Shown here: positions 28,627-36,919 of the stretch, one piece after another
How positions within the stretch are numbered: position 1 is the stretch's first letter
How the letters are laid out: the number at the start of each line of letters is the position of its first letter
Assembly: GCA_039984955.1 (NCBI GenBank)
Contig: JBDWTN010000007.1
Coordinates: 620,001-684,000 of the forward strand
From: Marinobacter alexandrii
Lineage (GTDB): Bacteria > Bacteroidota > Bacteroidia > Cytophagales > Cyclobacteriaceae
DNA: 64,000 nt
Direction of reading: 5' to 3'
Notes under the pieces: model-generated
The model's database searches: none
What the model saw: the letters and a program-made list of their open reading frames with translations, nothing else
What the model was told of the DNA's origin: nothing
Position numbers and translations under genes: made by a program

Positions 28627-29079
28627 TCACTTTGATTGCATCAGTTTTTGGATCTCATCCATCTTGTTTTCAATGTCTAAATGAACATCTGAAACCTTGA
28701 TTAAAAACTTACCACTTCTTAGGTCTCTCCTCAAGTATGATTGATAGTAGTCGTCCTTTTTCTTGAGCTCTTTTACATCGATTAGTCCTTTGGCTTTTTC
28801 AAGAAAAAACAAAGCTGAATCTCCAATTTGAGTTAATTGATTAGATTCATTATCATCTAGTTTCATAAACCTCTCATGCAACCACAATCCCATCTGTAAA
28901 TTAGCGTTCGCTTCATTTATATTTTCTTCAATGGCCATATATTCAATTAATCGTGGAATGCCTACATCATACTGCTTTGCTGCAAGAACAGGATATATCT
29001 CCTTGTATTTAATTTTTTGAGCGGCCAAACTCCATGATAACACCGATAAAAGTAGGAAGGAAACTAATTTGATTTGCAT
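28627..29079 (-). CDS. Short paralogue of the N-terminus of the 599-aa protein
   Basis: Exported protein of 150 residues (signal peptide 1-20, ending LAAQ). It matches residues 20-150 of the 599-aa protein closely, sharing KAKGLIDxKELKKKD, RRDLR(T/S)G and KVSDVHLDIE, then ends in a short tail with QKLMQSK. It may be a stand-alone domain or a truncated duplicate; its intact frame and signal peptide argue that it is expressed. It lies 31 bases after the arginase-family gene and may be the third gene of that transcript. Confidence 0.7.
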   Translation of the reverse strand: MQIKLVSFLLLSVLSWSLAAQKIKYKEIYPVLAAKQYDVGIPRLIEYMAIEENINEANANLQMGLWLHERFMKLDDNESNQLTQIGDSALFFLEKAKGLIDVKELKKKDDYYQSYLRRDLRSGKFLIKVSDVHLDIENKMDEIQKLMQSK

Positions 29080-29110
29080 TTTAAAAATTAAATTTAGTTT
29101 GATTTACTTT

Positions 29111-30124
29111 TCATTTAAAATCGATAAGCTTTGCTGAAACACCTGTCAAAGCAGCCAACCGATAAATAACTCTTGCTGCCACGTTAGCATCCCAAGGATG
29201 ATTCCCTGCCTCACAAACATCAAACCCAATGATTTTTTTCCCTGATCTAACTACTTGTTCTAAGAGGTAAATGACTTGATTGAATTGTAAACCTCCAACG
29301 ACAGGGGTTCCTGTATTGGGGCATAGTGAAGGATCTAATCCGTCCATATCAAAGCTTACGTAAACATCATCAGGTAAAGTCTTAATAATGTCACATACTT
29401 GCTTTTTCCATGAAATACCTTCAAGCTCATTTTTAAAGATGTCTTCATCGTAAAAAACATGAATGGGCTTTTTAGACCTATTCACATAATCTTCCTCCTC
29501 TTCGCAAAAATCCCGGATTCCTATCTGAGTCAAGGAAGTAATCCCCTCTTCTTTCAGCGCGTTGTTCATAATACTTGCATGAGAATACTTAAATTCTTCG
29601 TATGCATTTCTCAAATCCATGTGAGCATCTATTTGAAGTATTCCATAACTTCCTTTTTTTGCCAAGGCTCTCATTAAACCCAATGGGGAGGAATGATCAC
29701 CTCCTATTACGCATACGATTTTGTCTAGTCTGAGCAATGAGGTAACAACCTCTTCTATTTTTTTATGCACGGAATCACAAAACTCATTTACAAATTCCAA
29801 TTGATCAAGATCTGGTTTTTTCCCTGACTCTATTGCTTTAATTACATTGATGGCTCGTCCTCTGTGAATTTCATTCTGGGTATTGATAACCAAACGATCA
29901 TACATGGCCATTTTCAATTTCCACGGTTTTTCGATTGAAAGAAGGGATAAATCCAACTGAGACGACTCATCCAAGATAATGTCCGGTGCTCTCGAAGTTC
30001 CCTGCCCATAAGATACCGTAACATCCAAATGAACCGGAAGAATGATCATATCGGATTCCTCTAAACCATAAGGTAATCCAAAAATGCTTCCTTTTACTCC
30101 TGCTTTGCTAGGGTTGTACATCAA
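29111..30124 (-). CDS. Arginase/agmatinase-family ureohydrolase
   Basis: Cytosolic enzyme of 337 residues. The three metal-binding motifs are present: GGDHS, DAHMD and SFDMDGLDP, which hold two Mn ions. Members cleave arginine, agmatine, formiminoglutamate or guanidino acids to urea or formamide. Motifs alone do not decide the substrate, though agmatinase or arginase fits best. It overlaps the sixA gene by 4 bases (ATGA). The combination with sixA has no obvious pathway meaning. Confidence 0.85.
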   Translation of the reverse strand: MMYNPSKAGVKGSIFGLPYGLEESDMIILPVHLDVTVSYGQGTSRAPDIILDESSQLDLSLLSIEKPWKLKMAMYDRLVINTQNEIHRGRAINVIKAIESGKKPDLDQLEFVNEFCDSVHKKIEEVVTSLLRLDKIVCVIGGDHSSPLGLMRALAKKGSYGILQIDAHMDLRNAYEEFKYSHASIMNNALKEEGITSLTQIGIRDFCEEEEDYVNRSKKPIHVFYDEDIFKNELEGISWKKQVCDIIKTLPDDVYVSFDMDGLDPSLCPNTGTPVVGGLQFNQVIYLLEQVVRSGKKIIGFDVCEAGNHPWDANVAARVIYRLAALTGVSAKLIDFK

Positions 30125-30609
30125 TGACTTGGATGATAATATGATTCAAAAATTCCCAAATTCTGAGAAATTTCACTCCAATTAAGTCTTTCAAATCTAA
30201 TTCTTACCACTCCTGAAGGTTGCATATTTCCAATATTGGCTCCAGTCAAGTATTCCCCAAAATACGTAATGGTCGGGTTATGACCAATGATGGCAACTTC
30301 TTTGTGACTCTCATCAACATTGGTAAGAACACTCAGTATTTCTCTAACAGATGCATTGTAAATCACATCCTGATAGTCGATGATTTGTTCATTAATTTCT
30401 AATTCTTCGACAAGATTTATTGCGGTTTCCGTAGTTCTTTGAGAAGAACTGCACAGAATAATATCAGGATTAAAGCTTTCATTTATTAAATATCTTCCAA
30501 GTGCTCTGACAGTACTCTGACCTTCGAGTGTAAGATTTCTATCAAAGTCTTTCTTTCCATTAGAGTCTTCAGCATATGAATGCCTGATTAGGTAAAGTTT
30601 TTTATTCAT
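30121..30609 (-). CDS. sixA: SixA-like histidine phosphatase
   Basis: Protein of 162 residues of the branch-1 histidine phosphatase superfamily. The catalytic motif LIRHSYAED holds the nucleophilic His (RHS in place of RHG, as is usual in SixA). A second conserved His is in IIGHNPTI. SixA removes phosphate from phosphohistidine proteins. It is translationally coupled to the ureohydrolase gene. No signal peptide. Confidence 0.85.
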   Translation of the reverse strand: MNKKLYLIRHSYAEDSNGKKDFDRNLTLEGQSTVRALGRYLINESFNPDIILCSSSQRTTETAINLVEELEINEQIIDYQDVIYNASVREILSVLTNVDESHKEVAIIGHNPTITYFGEYLTGANIGNMQPSGVVRIRFERLNWSEISQNLGIFESYYHPSH

Positions 30610-30654
30610 TTGGTGAGTGGGTTATTAGGCGTACTAGAAGAATTATTTAATAGA

Positions 30655-30662
30655 CAAATTTA
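30655..30662 (-). promoter_or_regulatory. -7 element for the sixA-ureohydrolase genes
   Basis: On the minus strand TAAATTTG matches TAnnTTTG, 46 bases before the sixA ATG. No good -33 TTTG was found. Confidence 0.35.
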
Positions 30663-30719
30663 CTTTTTTTCAATTTTCTCTAGAACAGGATTTAAATAGT
30701 CGTGTTATGTTTACGCATT

Positions 30720-30738
30720 CAATGAGTTTTGCTCATTG
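30720..30738 (+). promoter_or_regulatory. Hairpin in the topA leader
   Basis: CAATGAG / CTCATTG is a perfect 7-bp stem with loop TTTTG, 24 bases before the topA ATG. An outer ATTC/GAAT pair could extend it past a bulge. It has no T tail, so it is not a terminator and may affect translation. Confidence 0.4.
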
Positions 30739-30762
30739 CCGAATAGACTTAAACTTATCATC

Positions 30763-33096
30763 ATGGGGAAAAATCTTGTCATAGTAGAATCACCAGCTAA
30801 AGCTAAAACCATAGAGGGATATTTAGGTAAAGACTTTGAGGTGAAATCATCATATGGTCATGTAAGGGATTTACCAAAAGACGATTCTGCAATCGACATT
30901 AAAAATGGATTCAAGCCCACATACGAGATTTCTAAAGATAAGAAAGATGTCGTTAAGGAGCTTAAAAAACTAGCAAAGGCAGCCGAAACAATCTATCTAG
31001 CATCGGATGATGACCGTGAAGGAGAGGCTATCTCCTGGCATCTATCAGAGGCTTTAGACCTTGACAATGCCAAAACCAGGAGGATCGTTTTTAGAGAGAT
31101 TACCAAGAATGCTATTCAAAATGCTATTCAAAACCCTCGAGGCATTGATATAGACTTGGTTAATGCGCAGCAAGCGCGAAGAATTCTGGACAGACTAGTG
31201 GGGTTTGAGTTATCCCCTATCCTGTGGAAAAAAATTAAAGGTGGACTCTCCGCTGGAAGAGTGCAATCCGTGGCAGTAAGATTGGTAGTGGAACGTGAAA
31301 GAGAAATAGCAAACTTCAAACCCGAGTCTTCTTTTAGAATCACAGCTGAGTTTAATCTGGAAGGTGGGAAAATTCTAAAAGCTGAATTGCCCAAAAAATT
31401 TAAGACGGAAGAAGAAGCGATGAATTTCCTTCAGAAATGCACCAATGCTGATTTTTCCATTGAAAATCTTGAGACAAAACCAGCAAAGAAGTCACCTGCT
31501 CCTCCATTCACTACTTCTACTTTGCAGCAAGAAGCAAGTAGAAAAATTGGATTCTCGGTAGCCAGAACAATGTCTGTTGCTCAAAAATTATATGAAGCAG
31601 GTAAGATCTCTTACATGAGAACTGACTCATTAAATCTTTCTGATGAGGCCTTGACTGGGGCTGCTGATGCCATCAAATCAAACTATGGCGATAAATATGC
31701 TAATAGACGAATTTTCAAAACCAAAAATGCGGGTGCACAGGAAGCTCACGAAGCAATAAGACCTACGAATTTCGGTGTACAATCTGCTGGAAAAGATGAT
31801 GCCGAGCAACGACTTTATGATCTGATATGGAAAAGAGCCATAGCCTCTCAAATGTCAGATGCTCAATTAGAAAAAACAACTGCTACAATTGGACTATCTA
31901 CGACCGATGAAAAACTAGTCGCGAAAGGTGAAGTAATAAAATTTGAGGGATTTCTAAAAGTGTATATTGAATCGACTGACGATGAAAATACTGAAGAAGA
32001 AAACACCAATATGCTTCCTCCTCTTAGTGTTGGACAAGTGTTGGATCTAAAAGAGATATTGGGTAAGCAAGGATTCACACGTCATCCAGCAAGATATACT
32101 GAAGCAAGTCTGGTGAAAAAATTGGAAGAAATGGGAATTGGTAGACCTTCCACCTATGCTCCGACTATTTCAACTGTGCAAAAGAGAAACTATGTTGAAA
32201 AAGATGCAAGAGAAGGTCATGAGCGAATCTCTATCGAATGTCGATTAAAATCGGGAAAGATCAATAGAGAAGAAGTGACTGAAATAACGGGAGCAGAGAA
32301 AAACAAGCTTTTCCCTACGAATACCGCCATGGTAGTAAATGACTTTCTTGTTGATCACTTCCCCAATGTGATTGATTATCATTTTACAGCGGATGTAGAA
32401 CAACAATTTGACGACATAGCACATGGTAAAACGGTTTGGAATAAGATGATTGACAACTTTTATGGTGGATTTCACTCTACTGTAGAAAAGTCAGCTGATC
32501 TTGACCGAGCGACTGTTAACCAAGTAAGAGAAATTGGAGAAGATCCTAAATCTGGTGAAAAAATTTATGCGCGACATGGTAAATACGGAGCATACGTACA
32601 GAAAGGTGAGCTAGTAGAAGGGGAAGAAAAACCCAAATATGCAAGTCTCAAGCATGGGCAATTCATGGATACCATCACCATAGAAGAAGCTCTTGAGCTA
32701 TTTAAACTACCTCGCGAGGTAGGAGATTTTGAAGAAAAGCCTATGGTAGCAGCTGTCGGTCGATTTGGCCCATATATTCGTCATGATGGAAAATTTGTTT
32801 CAATCAAGAAAGAACAAGATCCATTAACTATTACAGAAGATGAGGCTGTTCAACTTATTTTAGAAAAACGAGAAGCTGACGCCAATAAGTATATCAAAAC
32901 ATTTGATGAGGATGAAAACGTGGCTGTCCTAAATGGACGATGGGGACCTTATATCAAGTTCGGTAAGAAAAATGTTAAAATTCCAAAGGATGTAGTTCCC
33001 GAGGAACTCACTTTTGAGCAATGTAAAGAGCTCGCCGAAAAAGCACCAGAAAAGAAAGGTCGTGGAGGTAAAAAAGCAGCTCCGAAAAAAAAATAA
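30763..33096 (+). CDS. topA: DNA topoisomerase I
   Basis: Type IA topoisomerase of 777 residues that relaxes negative supercoils by single-strand passage. The Toprim domain opens with VIVESPAKAKTIEGYLG and holds ASDDDREGEAISWH; the nucleophilic tyrosine lies in ISYMRTDS. The C-terminal part has no zinc-finger cysteines but three repeats (RHGKYGAYVQKG, VGRFGPYIRHDG, NGRWGPYIKFG), followed by a Lys-rich tail. This zinc-free tail is common outside Proteobacteria. ATG 30763 is preferred over an in-frame TTG at 30736, which falls inside the leader hairpin. Confidence 0.96.
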   Translation: MGKNLVIVESPAKAKTIEGYLGKDFEVKSSYGHVRDLPKDDSAIDIKNGFKPTYEISKDKKDVVKELKKLAKAAETIYLASDDDREGEAISWHLSEALDLDNAKTRRIVFREITKNAIQNAIQNPRGIDIDLVNAQQARRILDRLVGFELSPILWKKIKGGLSAGRVQSVAVRLVVEREREIANFKPESSFRITAEFNLEGGKILKAELPKKFKTEEEAMNFLQKCTNADFSIENLETKPAKKSPAPPFTTSTLQQEASRKIGFSVARTMSVAQKLYEAGKISYMRTDSLNLSDEALTGAADAIKSNYGDKYANRRIFKTKNAGAQEAHEAIRPTNFGVQSAGKDDAEQRLYDLIWKRAIASQMSDAQLEKTTATIGLSTTDEKLVAKGEVIKFEGFLKVYIESTDDENTEEENTNMLPPLSVGQVLDLKEILGKQGFTRHPARYTEASLVKKLEEMGIGRPSTYAPTISTVQKRNYVEKDAREGHERISIECRLKSGKINREEVTEITGAEKNKLFPTNTAMVVNDFLVDHFPNVIDYHFTADVEQQFDDIAHGKTVWNKMIDNFYGGFHSTVEKSADLDRATVNQVREIGEDPKSGEKIYARHGKYGAYVQKGELVEGEEKPKYASLKHGQFMDTITIEEALELFKLPREVGDFEEKPMVAAVGRFGPYIRHDGKFVSIKKEQDPLTITEDEAVQLILEKREADANKYIKTFDEDENVAVLNGRWGPYIKFGKKNVKIPKDVVPEELTFEQCKELAEKAPEKKGRGGKKAAPKKK

Positions 33097-33145
33097 CCGT
33101 TCGACTGAAATAAATCGGACTTTCTGAAAACTAACCACTGAGTAC

Positions 33146-33622
33146 GTGTCAGAAGATTTCTTCAAATCGTATGTAGAAGAGAACATGTCCTTGATCATGC
33201 ACATATGTAGGGCATATTCAAGAGGTGAGGATTCTCTGAAAGATCTGGTACAGGAAGTTTCGTTACAACTTTGGCGATCTCACAAATCGTTTAAAGGCAA
33301 CTCTCAACTATCCACCTGGGTCTACAGAGTGACATTAAATGTTTGTCTTTCTCATTCTAAAAAATTGAAGAGGAAACCTGAAACGGTTCCTTTAGAATTT
33401 GGAGGATCAAAGTTTGAAGAAAATGACCCTGAAAAAGAGCAGATTGAAAAACTCTACACGGGAATTAAGAAACTAAATGAATCAGATAGAGCAATTGTAC
33501 TACTCTACTTGGAAGACAAAAGCTACAAAGAAATGAGTGATATTTTGGGTATTACCGTTACCAACGTAGGTGTAAAAGTGAATAGATTAAAAGATAGGCT
33601 AAAGAAAATAATCAATGGCTGA
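33146..33622 (+). CDS. ECF-type RNA polymerase sigma factor
   Basis: Sigma-70 family factor of 158 residues with region 2 (DLVQEVSLQLWRSHKSF, STWVYRVTLNV) and region 4 (DRAIVLLYLEDKSYKEMSDI with helix-turn-helix LGITVTNVGVKVNRLKDRL). The start is GTG at 33146. It overlaps the next gene by 8 bases; that gene encodes a membrane protein likely to control it. It is close in sequence to the sigma factor at 62025-62537, which has the same arrangement. Confidence 0.92.
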   Translation: MSEDFFKSYVEENMSLIMHICRAYSRGEDSLKDLVQEVSLQLWRSHKSFKGNSQLSTWVYRVTLNVCLSHSKKLKRKPETVPLEFGGSKFEENDPEKEQIEKLYTGIKKLNESDRAIVLLYLEDKSYKEMSDILGITVTNVGVKVNRLKDRLKKIING

Positions 33623-34211
33623 AGATCTCGACATACAATCACTTTGGAAGAGAAGTATGGAGAAAGAAGATCCAGCTTCACTACATATCAATACTCTGAA
33701 GAAAAAGGGCACCAAAACAACGCTTTACTGGGTGAAGTTTATTCTTTGGATAGAATTCTGGCTTAGCGTTGTTGGACTTCCTCTAATGATCTACTATCAG
33801 CAAAATAGAAATGATCCTGAATGGTTTGTGGCTTTCTATGTAGTCCTGACAATTGGCTATCTCTTTTACTACCAATTCTTAATTAGAGCCATCAATAGGT
33901 TTAGTTACGATGGGAATGTAATTCAAAGTCTAAAAAAGGTCTATGGATACCTTCGCTTTTACATACTTCACTATAAAGTTGTTATTTGGATATCTGTGAT
34001 TGTCGGATTGATTTATGGATTCTTAGCAGAAGAGAATAGAGAAGCCATGGAAAAACTTACTACAGCTAAGCATTGGTTGATTGCAATTGGCATAAGTTCC
34101 TTGATTATGGGAGCCATCGGTGGAATCATGCACTGGTTGATTCATCTGATTTACGGTCGCAAGATCAAACGATTGAGAAAAATGGTCAAAGACTTAGAAA
34201 GCGAAGAATAG
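33615..34211 (+). CDS. Membrane protein paired with ECF sigma factor, candidate anti-sigma
   Basis: Protein of 198 residues with a cytosolic N-terminus (about 1-35, including QSLWKRSMEKED) followed by about four TM helices (about 38-60, 70-92, 119-137, 155-178) and a basic C-terminus. It has no zinc anti-sigma motif. Overlap with the sigma gene and the matching layout at 62.0-63.1 kb suggest it holds or senses for the sigma factor (inference). I do not recognise a named family. Confidence 0.65.
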   Translation: MAEDLDIQSLWKRSMEKEDPASLHINTLKKKGTKTTLYWVKFILWIEFWLSVVGLPLMIYYQQNRNDPEWFVAFYVVLTIGYLFYYQFLIRAINRFSYDGNVIQSLKKVYGYLRFYILHYKVVIWISVIVGLIYGFLAEENREAMEKLTTAKHWLIAIGISSLIMGAIGGIMHWLIHLIYGRKIKRLRKMVKDLESEE

Positions 34212-34321
34212 CTATTTCCAACTCAATTAAACATTAGTATTTATTTATGACTTTCATAAGAAACATAAATAAAAATTAATAAGAAATATGTTCCAAATTT
34301 GTGCTAATAAATCTTAAGCAT

Positions 34322-34615
34322 ATGGAATTCGACATTATACCCAAAAGAAAGTCAACTATTAAAACCTCTTCCGAAGAGGATAAATTAGCTGGAAAAAAGG
34401 CTGGAGAGAGTTTACTCAGAGAGGCCACATCTATACTCAACCCTAAGTCTACAAAAAGATTTGTTTGGAAATATGAGCTTTCTTTTTATCTCGGACTAAT
34501 TGGTCTTGGGTCACTTGTTTTTATGGCATTTACGACATCTGATGTCGCTACGAGAAAATTATTTGTTTCTCTAGCTATCCTTTTATCAATTAGTATTACT
34601 AAAAGGTTTTCTTAG
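34322..34615 (+). CDS. Small membrane protein, function unknown
   Basis: Protein of 97 residues with a charged N-terminal half and two closely spaced TM helices (about 49-67 and 73-92). ATG 34322 is preferred over an in-frame GTG at 34301. No family recognised. It stands alone between the sigma cassette and a terminator shared with dnaN. Confidence 0.6.
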   Translation: MEFDIIPKRKSTIKTSSEEDKLAGKKAGESLLREATSILNPKSTKRFVWKYELSFYLGLIGLGSLVFMAFTTSDVATRKLFVSLAILLSISITKRFS

Positions 34616-34626
34616 ACATAAAAAAA

Positions 34627-34646
34627 GTGACACTTCTCAGTGTCAC
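34627..34646. terminator. Hairpin between the small membrane gene and dnaN
   Basis: GTGACACT / AGTGTCAC is a perfect 8-bp stem with loop TCTC. The A run at 34619-34626 becomes a T run on the minus strand, so it fits best as the dnaN terminator. Confidence 0.7.
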
Positions 34647-34669
34647 TAATATTTCATATAATTCTGTGT

Positions 34670-35794
34670 TTACACCTGATTATTAAGCATTACAGGCATC
34701 ACAAGCATAAGTATATCTTCTTCCTCATCTTTATCGTTTGGAGTGATGATACCTGCTTTATTAGGAGCGCTTAATTTTAGTGTAATATCATCCGAATCAA
34801 TATTGGCAAGCATCTCAACTAAGAACTTCGCATTGAATCCTATTTCTAGATCCTCTCCATCATGTTCGCATGATAAACGCTCATTCGCTTCATTGGAGAA
34901 ATCAAGATCCTCAGCAGAGATCATCAACTCACTTCCAGTAATCTTCAGTCTCACCTGATGTGTTGTCTTATTTGCGTAGATCGCTATTCGCTTCAATGAA
35001 CTCAAAAGTTCATCCTTCTTTACAACGACGTTATTGTTGTTGTCAAGTGGAATCACGTTTTCATAATCAGGAAAACGCTCATCAATCAAACGGCAAATCA
35101 TTTTCACTTGATTGAAATTAAAGAAAGCATTCGATGCATTGAATTCAACATTCACATTCGTAAGTTCAGAAGGTAGTGTAGCTTTCAAAAGTGTAAGTGC
35201 CTTACGAGGAATAATCATGCTGTGAGCCATATCGGCAACTACATCCACTCTTCTGTATCTAATTAATCTATGACTATCTGTTGCTACAAAAGTGGTGTTT
35301 GTTTCATCTAATTTTACGAATACTCCTGTCATAGCAGGCCTCAATTCATCATTAGAAGTAGCAAAAATTGTATTGTTGATCGCTCTGCCTAATACTTCAG
35401 AGGAAATATTTACTGAGTAGCCGTCTGATACTGTAGGAATCTTTGGAAAGTCTGTTGCATTCTCTCCAGCGAGTTTATAGCGGCCATTATCTGAATTGAT
35501 TTCAATGCTATACGTATTGCTATCAATTGAAAAAGTGACTGGTTGTTCAGGTAAATTCCTTAACGTTTCTAGTAAAATCTTTGCAGGAATTGCAATGCTT
35601 CCGTCCTCTTTAGCTTCTACTTGAAGCTCAGTGATCATGCTTGTTTGTAAGTCTGAAGCAGTAACTGTTAGATTTCCATCACTGATTTCAAACAAGAAGT
35701 TTTCCAGAATTGGCACTACCGGATTGGTAGTAATCACACCATTGATAGCTGAAAGTTGCTTTAGTAGGTAAGATGATGATACTATGAATTTCAT
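34670..35794 (-). CDS. dnaN: DNA polymerase III beta sliding clamp
   Basis: Protein of 374 residues that forms the ring holding the polymerase on DNA. The three similar clamp domains can be traced. Motifs include KFIVSSSYLLKQLSAINGVI at the start, GRYKLAGENATDFPK in domain 1, ATDSHRLIRYRR in domain 2, and a C-terminal LMLVMPVML that fits the conserved closing strand. dnaN beside gliding genes is, to my knowledge, a recurring arrangement in Bacteroidota. Its start codon lies inside a 14-bp sequence repeated 91 bases upstream. Confidence 0.96.
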   Translation of the reverse strand: MKFIVSSSYLLKQLSAINGVITTNPVVPILENFLFEISDGNLTVTASDLQTSMITELQVEAKEDGSIAIPAKILLETLRNLPEQPVTFSIDSNTYSIEINSDNGRYKLAGENATDFPKIPTVSDGYSVNISSEVLGRAINNTIFATSNDELRPAMTGVFVKLDETNTTFVATDSHRLIRYRRVDVVADMAHSMIIPRKALTLLKATLPSELTNVNVEFNASNAFFNFNQVKMICRLIDERFPDYENVIPLDNNNNVVVKKDELLSSLKRIAIYANKTTHQVRLKITGSELMISAEDLDFSNEANERLSCEHDGEDLEIGFNAKFLVEMLANIDSDDITLKLSAPNKAGIITPNDKDEEEDILMLVMPVMLNNQV

Positions 35795-35892
35795 GTGAGT
35801 TTAATATGTTTTTCAATGGCATACATGGAATTTGCAAGAAAGAAACTATTTTCAATCAATGATCTTCCTGTCATACTCATTTCATGTGAGTT
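35788..35892. repeat. 14-bp direct repeat overlapping the dnaN start
   Basis: ATTTCATGTGAGTT occurs at 35788-35801, covering the dnaN start codon, and at 35879-35892. The upstream copy carries a decoy start that reads ATG AAA TGA on the minus strand. The 186 bases between dnaN and the DUF4340 gene hold no other feature I can support. Confidence 0.8.
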
Positions 35893-35980
35893 ATAAAGCT
35901 TTGTGACAATGGACAACTGTCCTATTTTTTCGGGACGCTAATTTAAACACAAAAACCGAGATAAGTGCCTTGAAATCTAA

Positions 35981-36919
35981 TCAGTTAAGTTTGTCTGGGT
36001 TTCTGAGTATTTGCTGAATTCTTCTAGCATCTACCACCATTCTTTGCCCATCGCTATCCACCACAAGATGAAAAGGTTGTCTTTGCTGATTTGAGTAAAT
36101 TTTTAATATAACCAGATCATCATTTTTGATGTCGTCTATGGATAGCTCCGCAAAAGGTTCCAACTGAGAAAGACTATCTAGCTCAGGAAACCTCCCCTGT
36201 GACACCATTTCATTCGCCTGAAATTGCTGAAATTGATTTAGGTAATTGATTACTGCAGTACTGTCCACAGGTGGTTGGCCATTCACCATGAAAAAATCAT
36301 TTTGAAAAGTAATTTCAAAATCTTCATCCAATCGATTTACGATCTGGATACGTTGAATAGTACGCCAGCTTCCATCTATTATTATCCTATCTCTCCATTG
36401 GTCAGGATGTAAAGTGAATATATCTACCACATTATCCCGATATCCTGGCACAGCTACTTCTTTTGCTTTGCCTTCAGTGATGAAATATGATTTTGTCTTA
36501 TTAGCGTTACTCGCAAATTGAAATTTATACCTTGAGTTAAAATCAAATTCAACCTCCACAGTTCCCATAATCTCTCTATCCCACTCTTCAATCGTTCTTC
36601 CTACTTCTACTCTTTCCAAAACTGAAATGAGCGTGTTCATGAATCCTTCATCTGCTTTAAACTCATCATTTAATGTCCAACCTTGCTCTGATCTTTCGAT
36701 TTTTGTTGTATCCTCATCGACCATAAACATTACTCTGCTAATACCCTGAATATCTTTCAAATTAAAGTAGTTCTCCGAGCTCACAGTATCATCGTCTGAA
36801 CCTGTAGAGAATAGGATCAAGTTAGCTACCATAAGTGCTGCAATTGCAATGATGTATTTTGTCTTTCTAGTCAAGGTTTGCAAATTTTTTCTTTCTGAGA
36901 TACCACTTGATTCCGCCAA
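35981..36919 (-). CDS. DUF4340 protein at the end of the gld operon
   Basis: Protein of about 312 residues with one N-terminal TM helix (about 25-42, in KYIIAIAALMVANLILF) and a large periplasmic part of alternating beta-strands typical of DUF4340 (EQGWTLNDEFKADEGFMNTL). Such proteins often follow GldG-type auxiliary subunits of ABC-2 transporters. The start is uncertain: the ATG at 36919 overlaps gldG by 53 bases, whereas TTG 36874 would overlap by 8. Confidence 0.75.
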   Translation of the reverse strand: MAESSGISERKNLQTLTRKTKYIIAIAALMVANLILFSTGSDDDTVSSENYFNLKDIQGISRVMFMVDEDTTKIERSEQGWTLNDEFKADEGFMNTLISVLERVEVGRTIEEWDREIMGTVEVEFDFNSRYKFQFASNANKTKSYFITEGKAKEVAVPGYRDNVVDIFTLHPDQWRDRIIIDGSWRTIQRIQIVNRLDEDFEITFQNDFFMVNGQPPVDSTAVINYLNQFQQFQANEMVSQGRFPELDSLSQLEPFAELSIDDIKNDDLVILKIYSNQQRQPFHLVVDSDGQRMVVDARRIQQILRNPDKLN

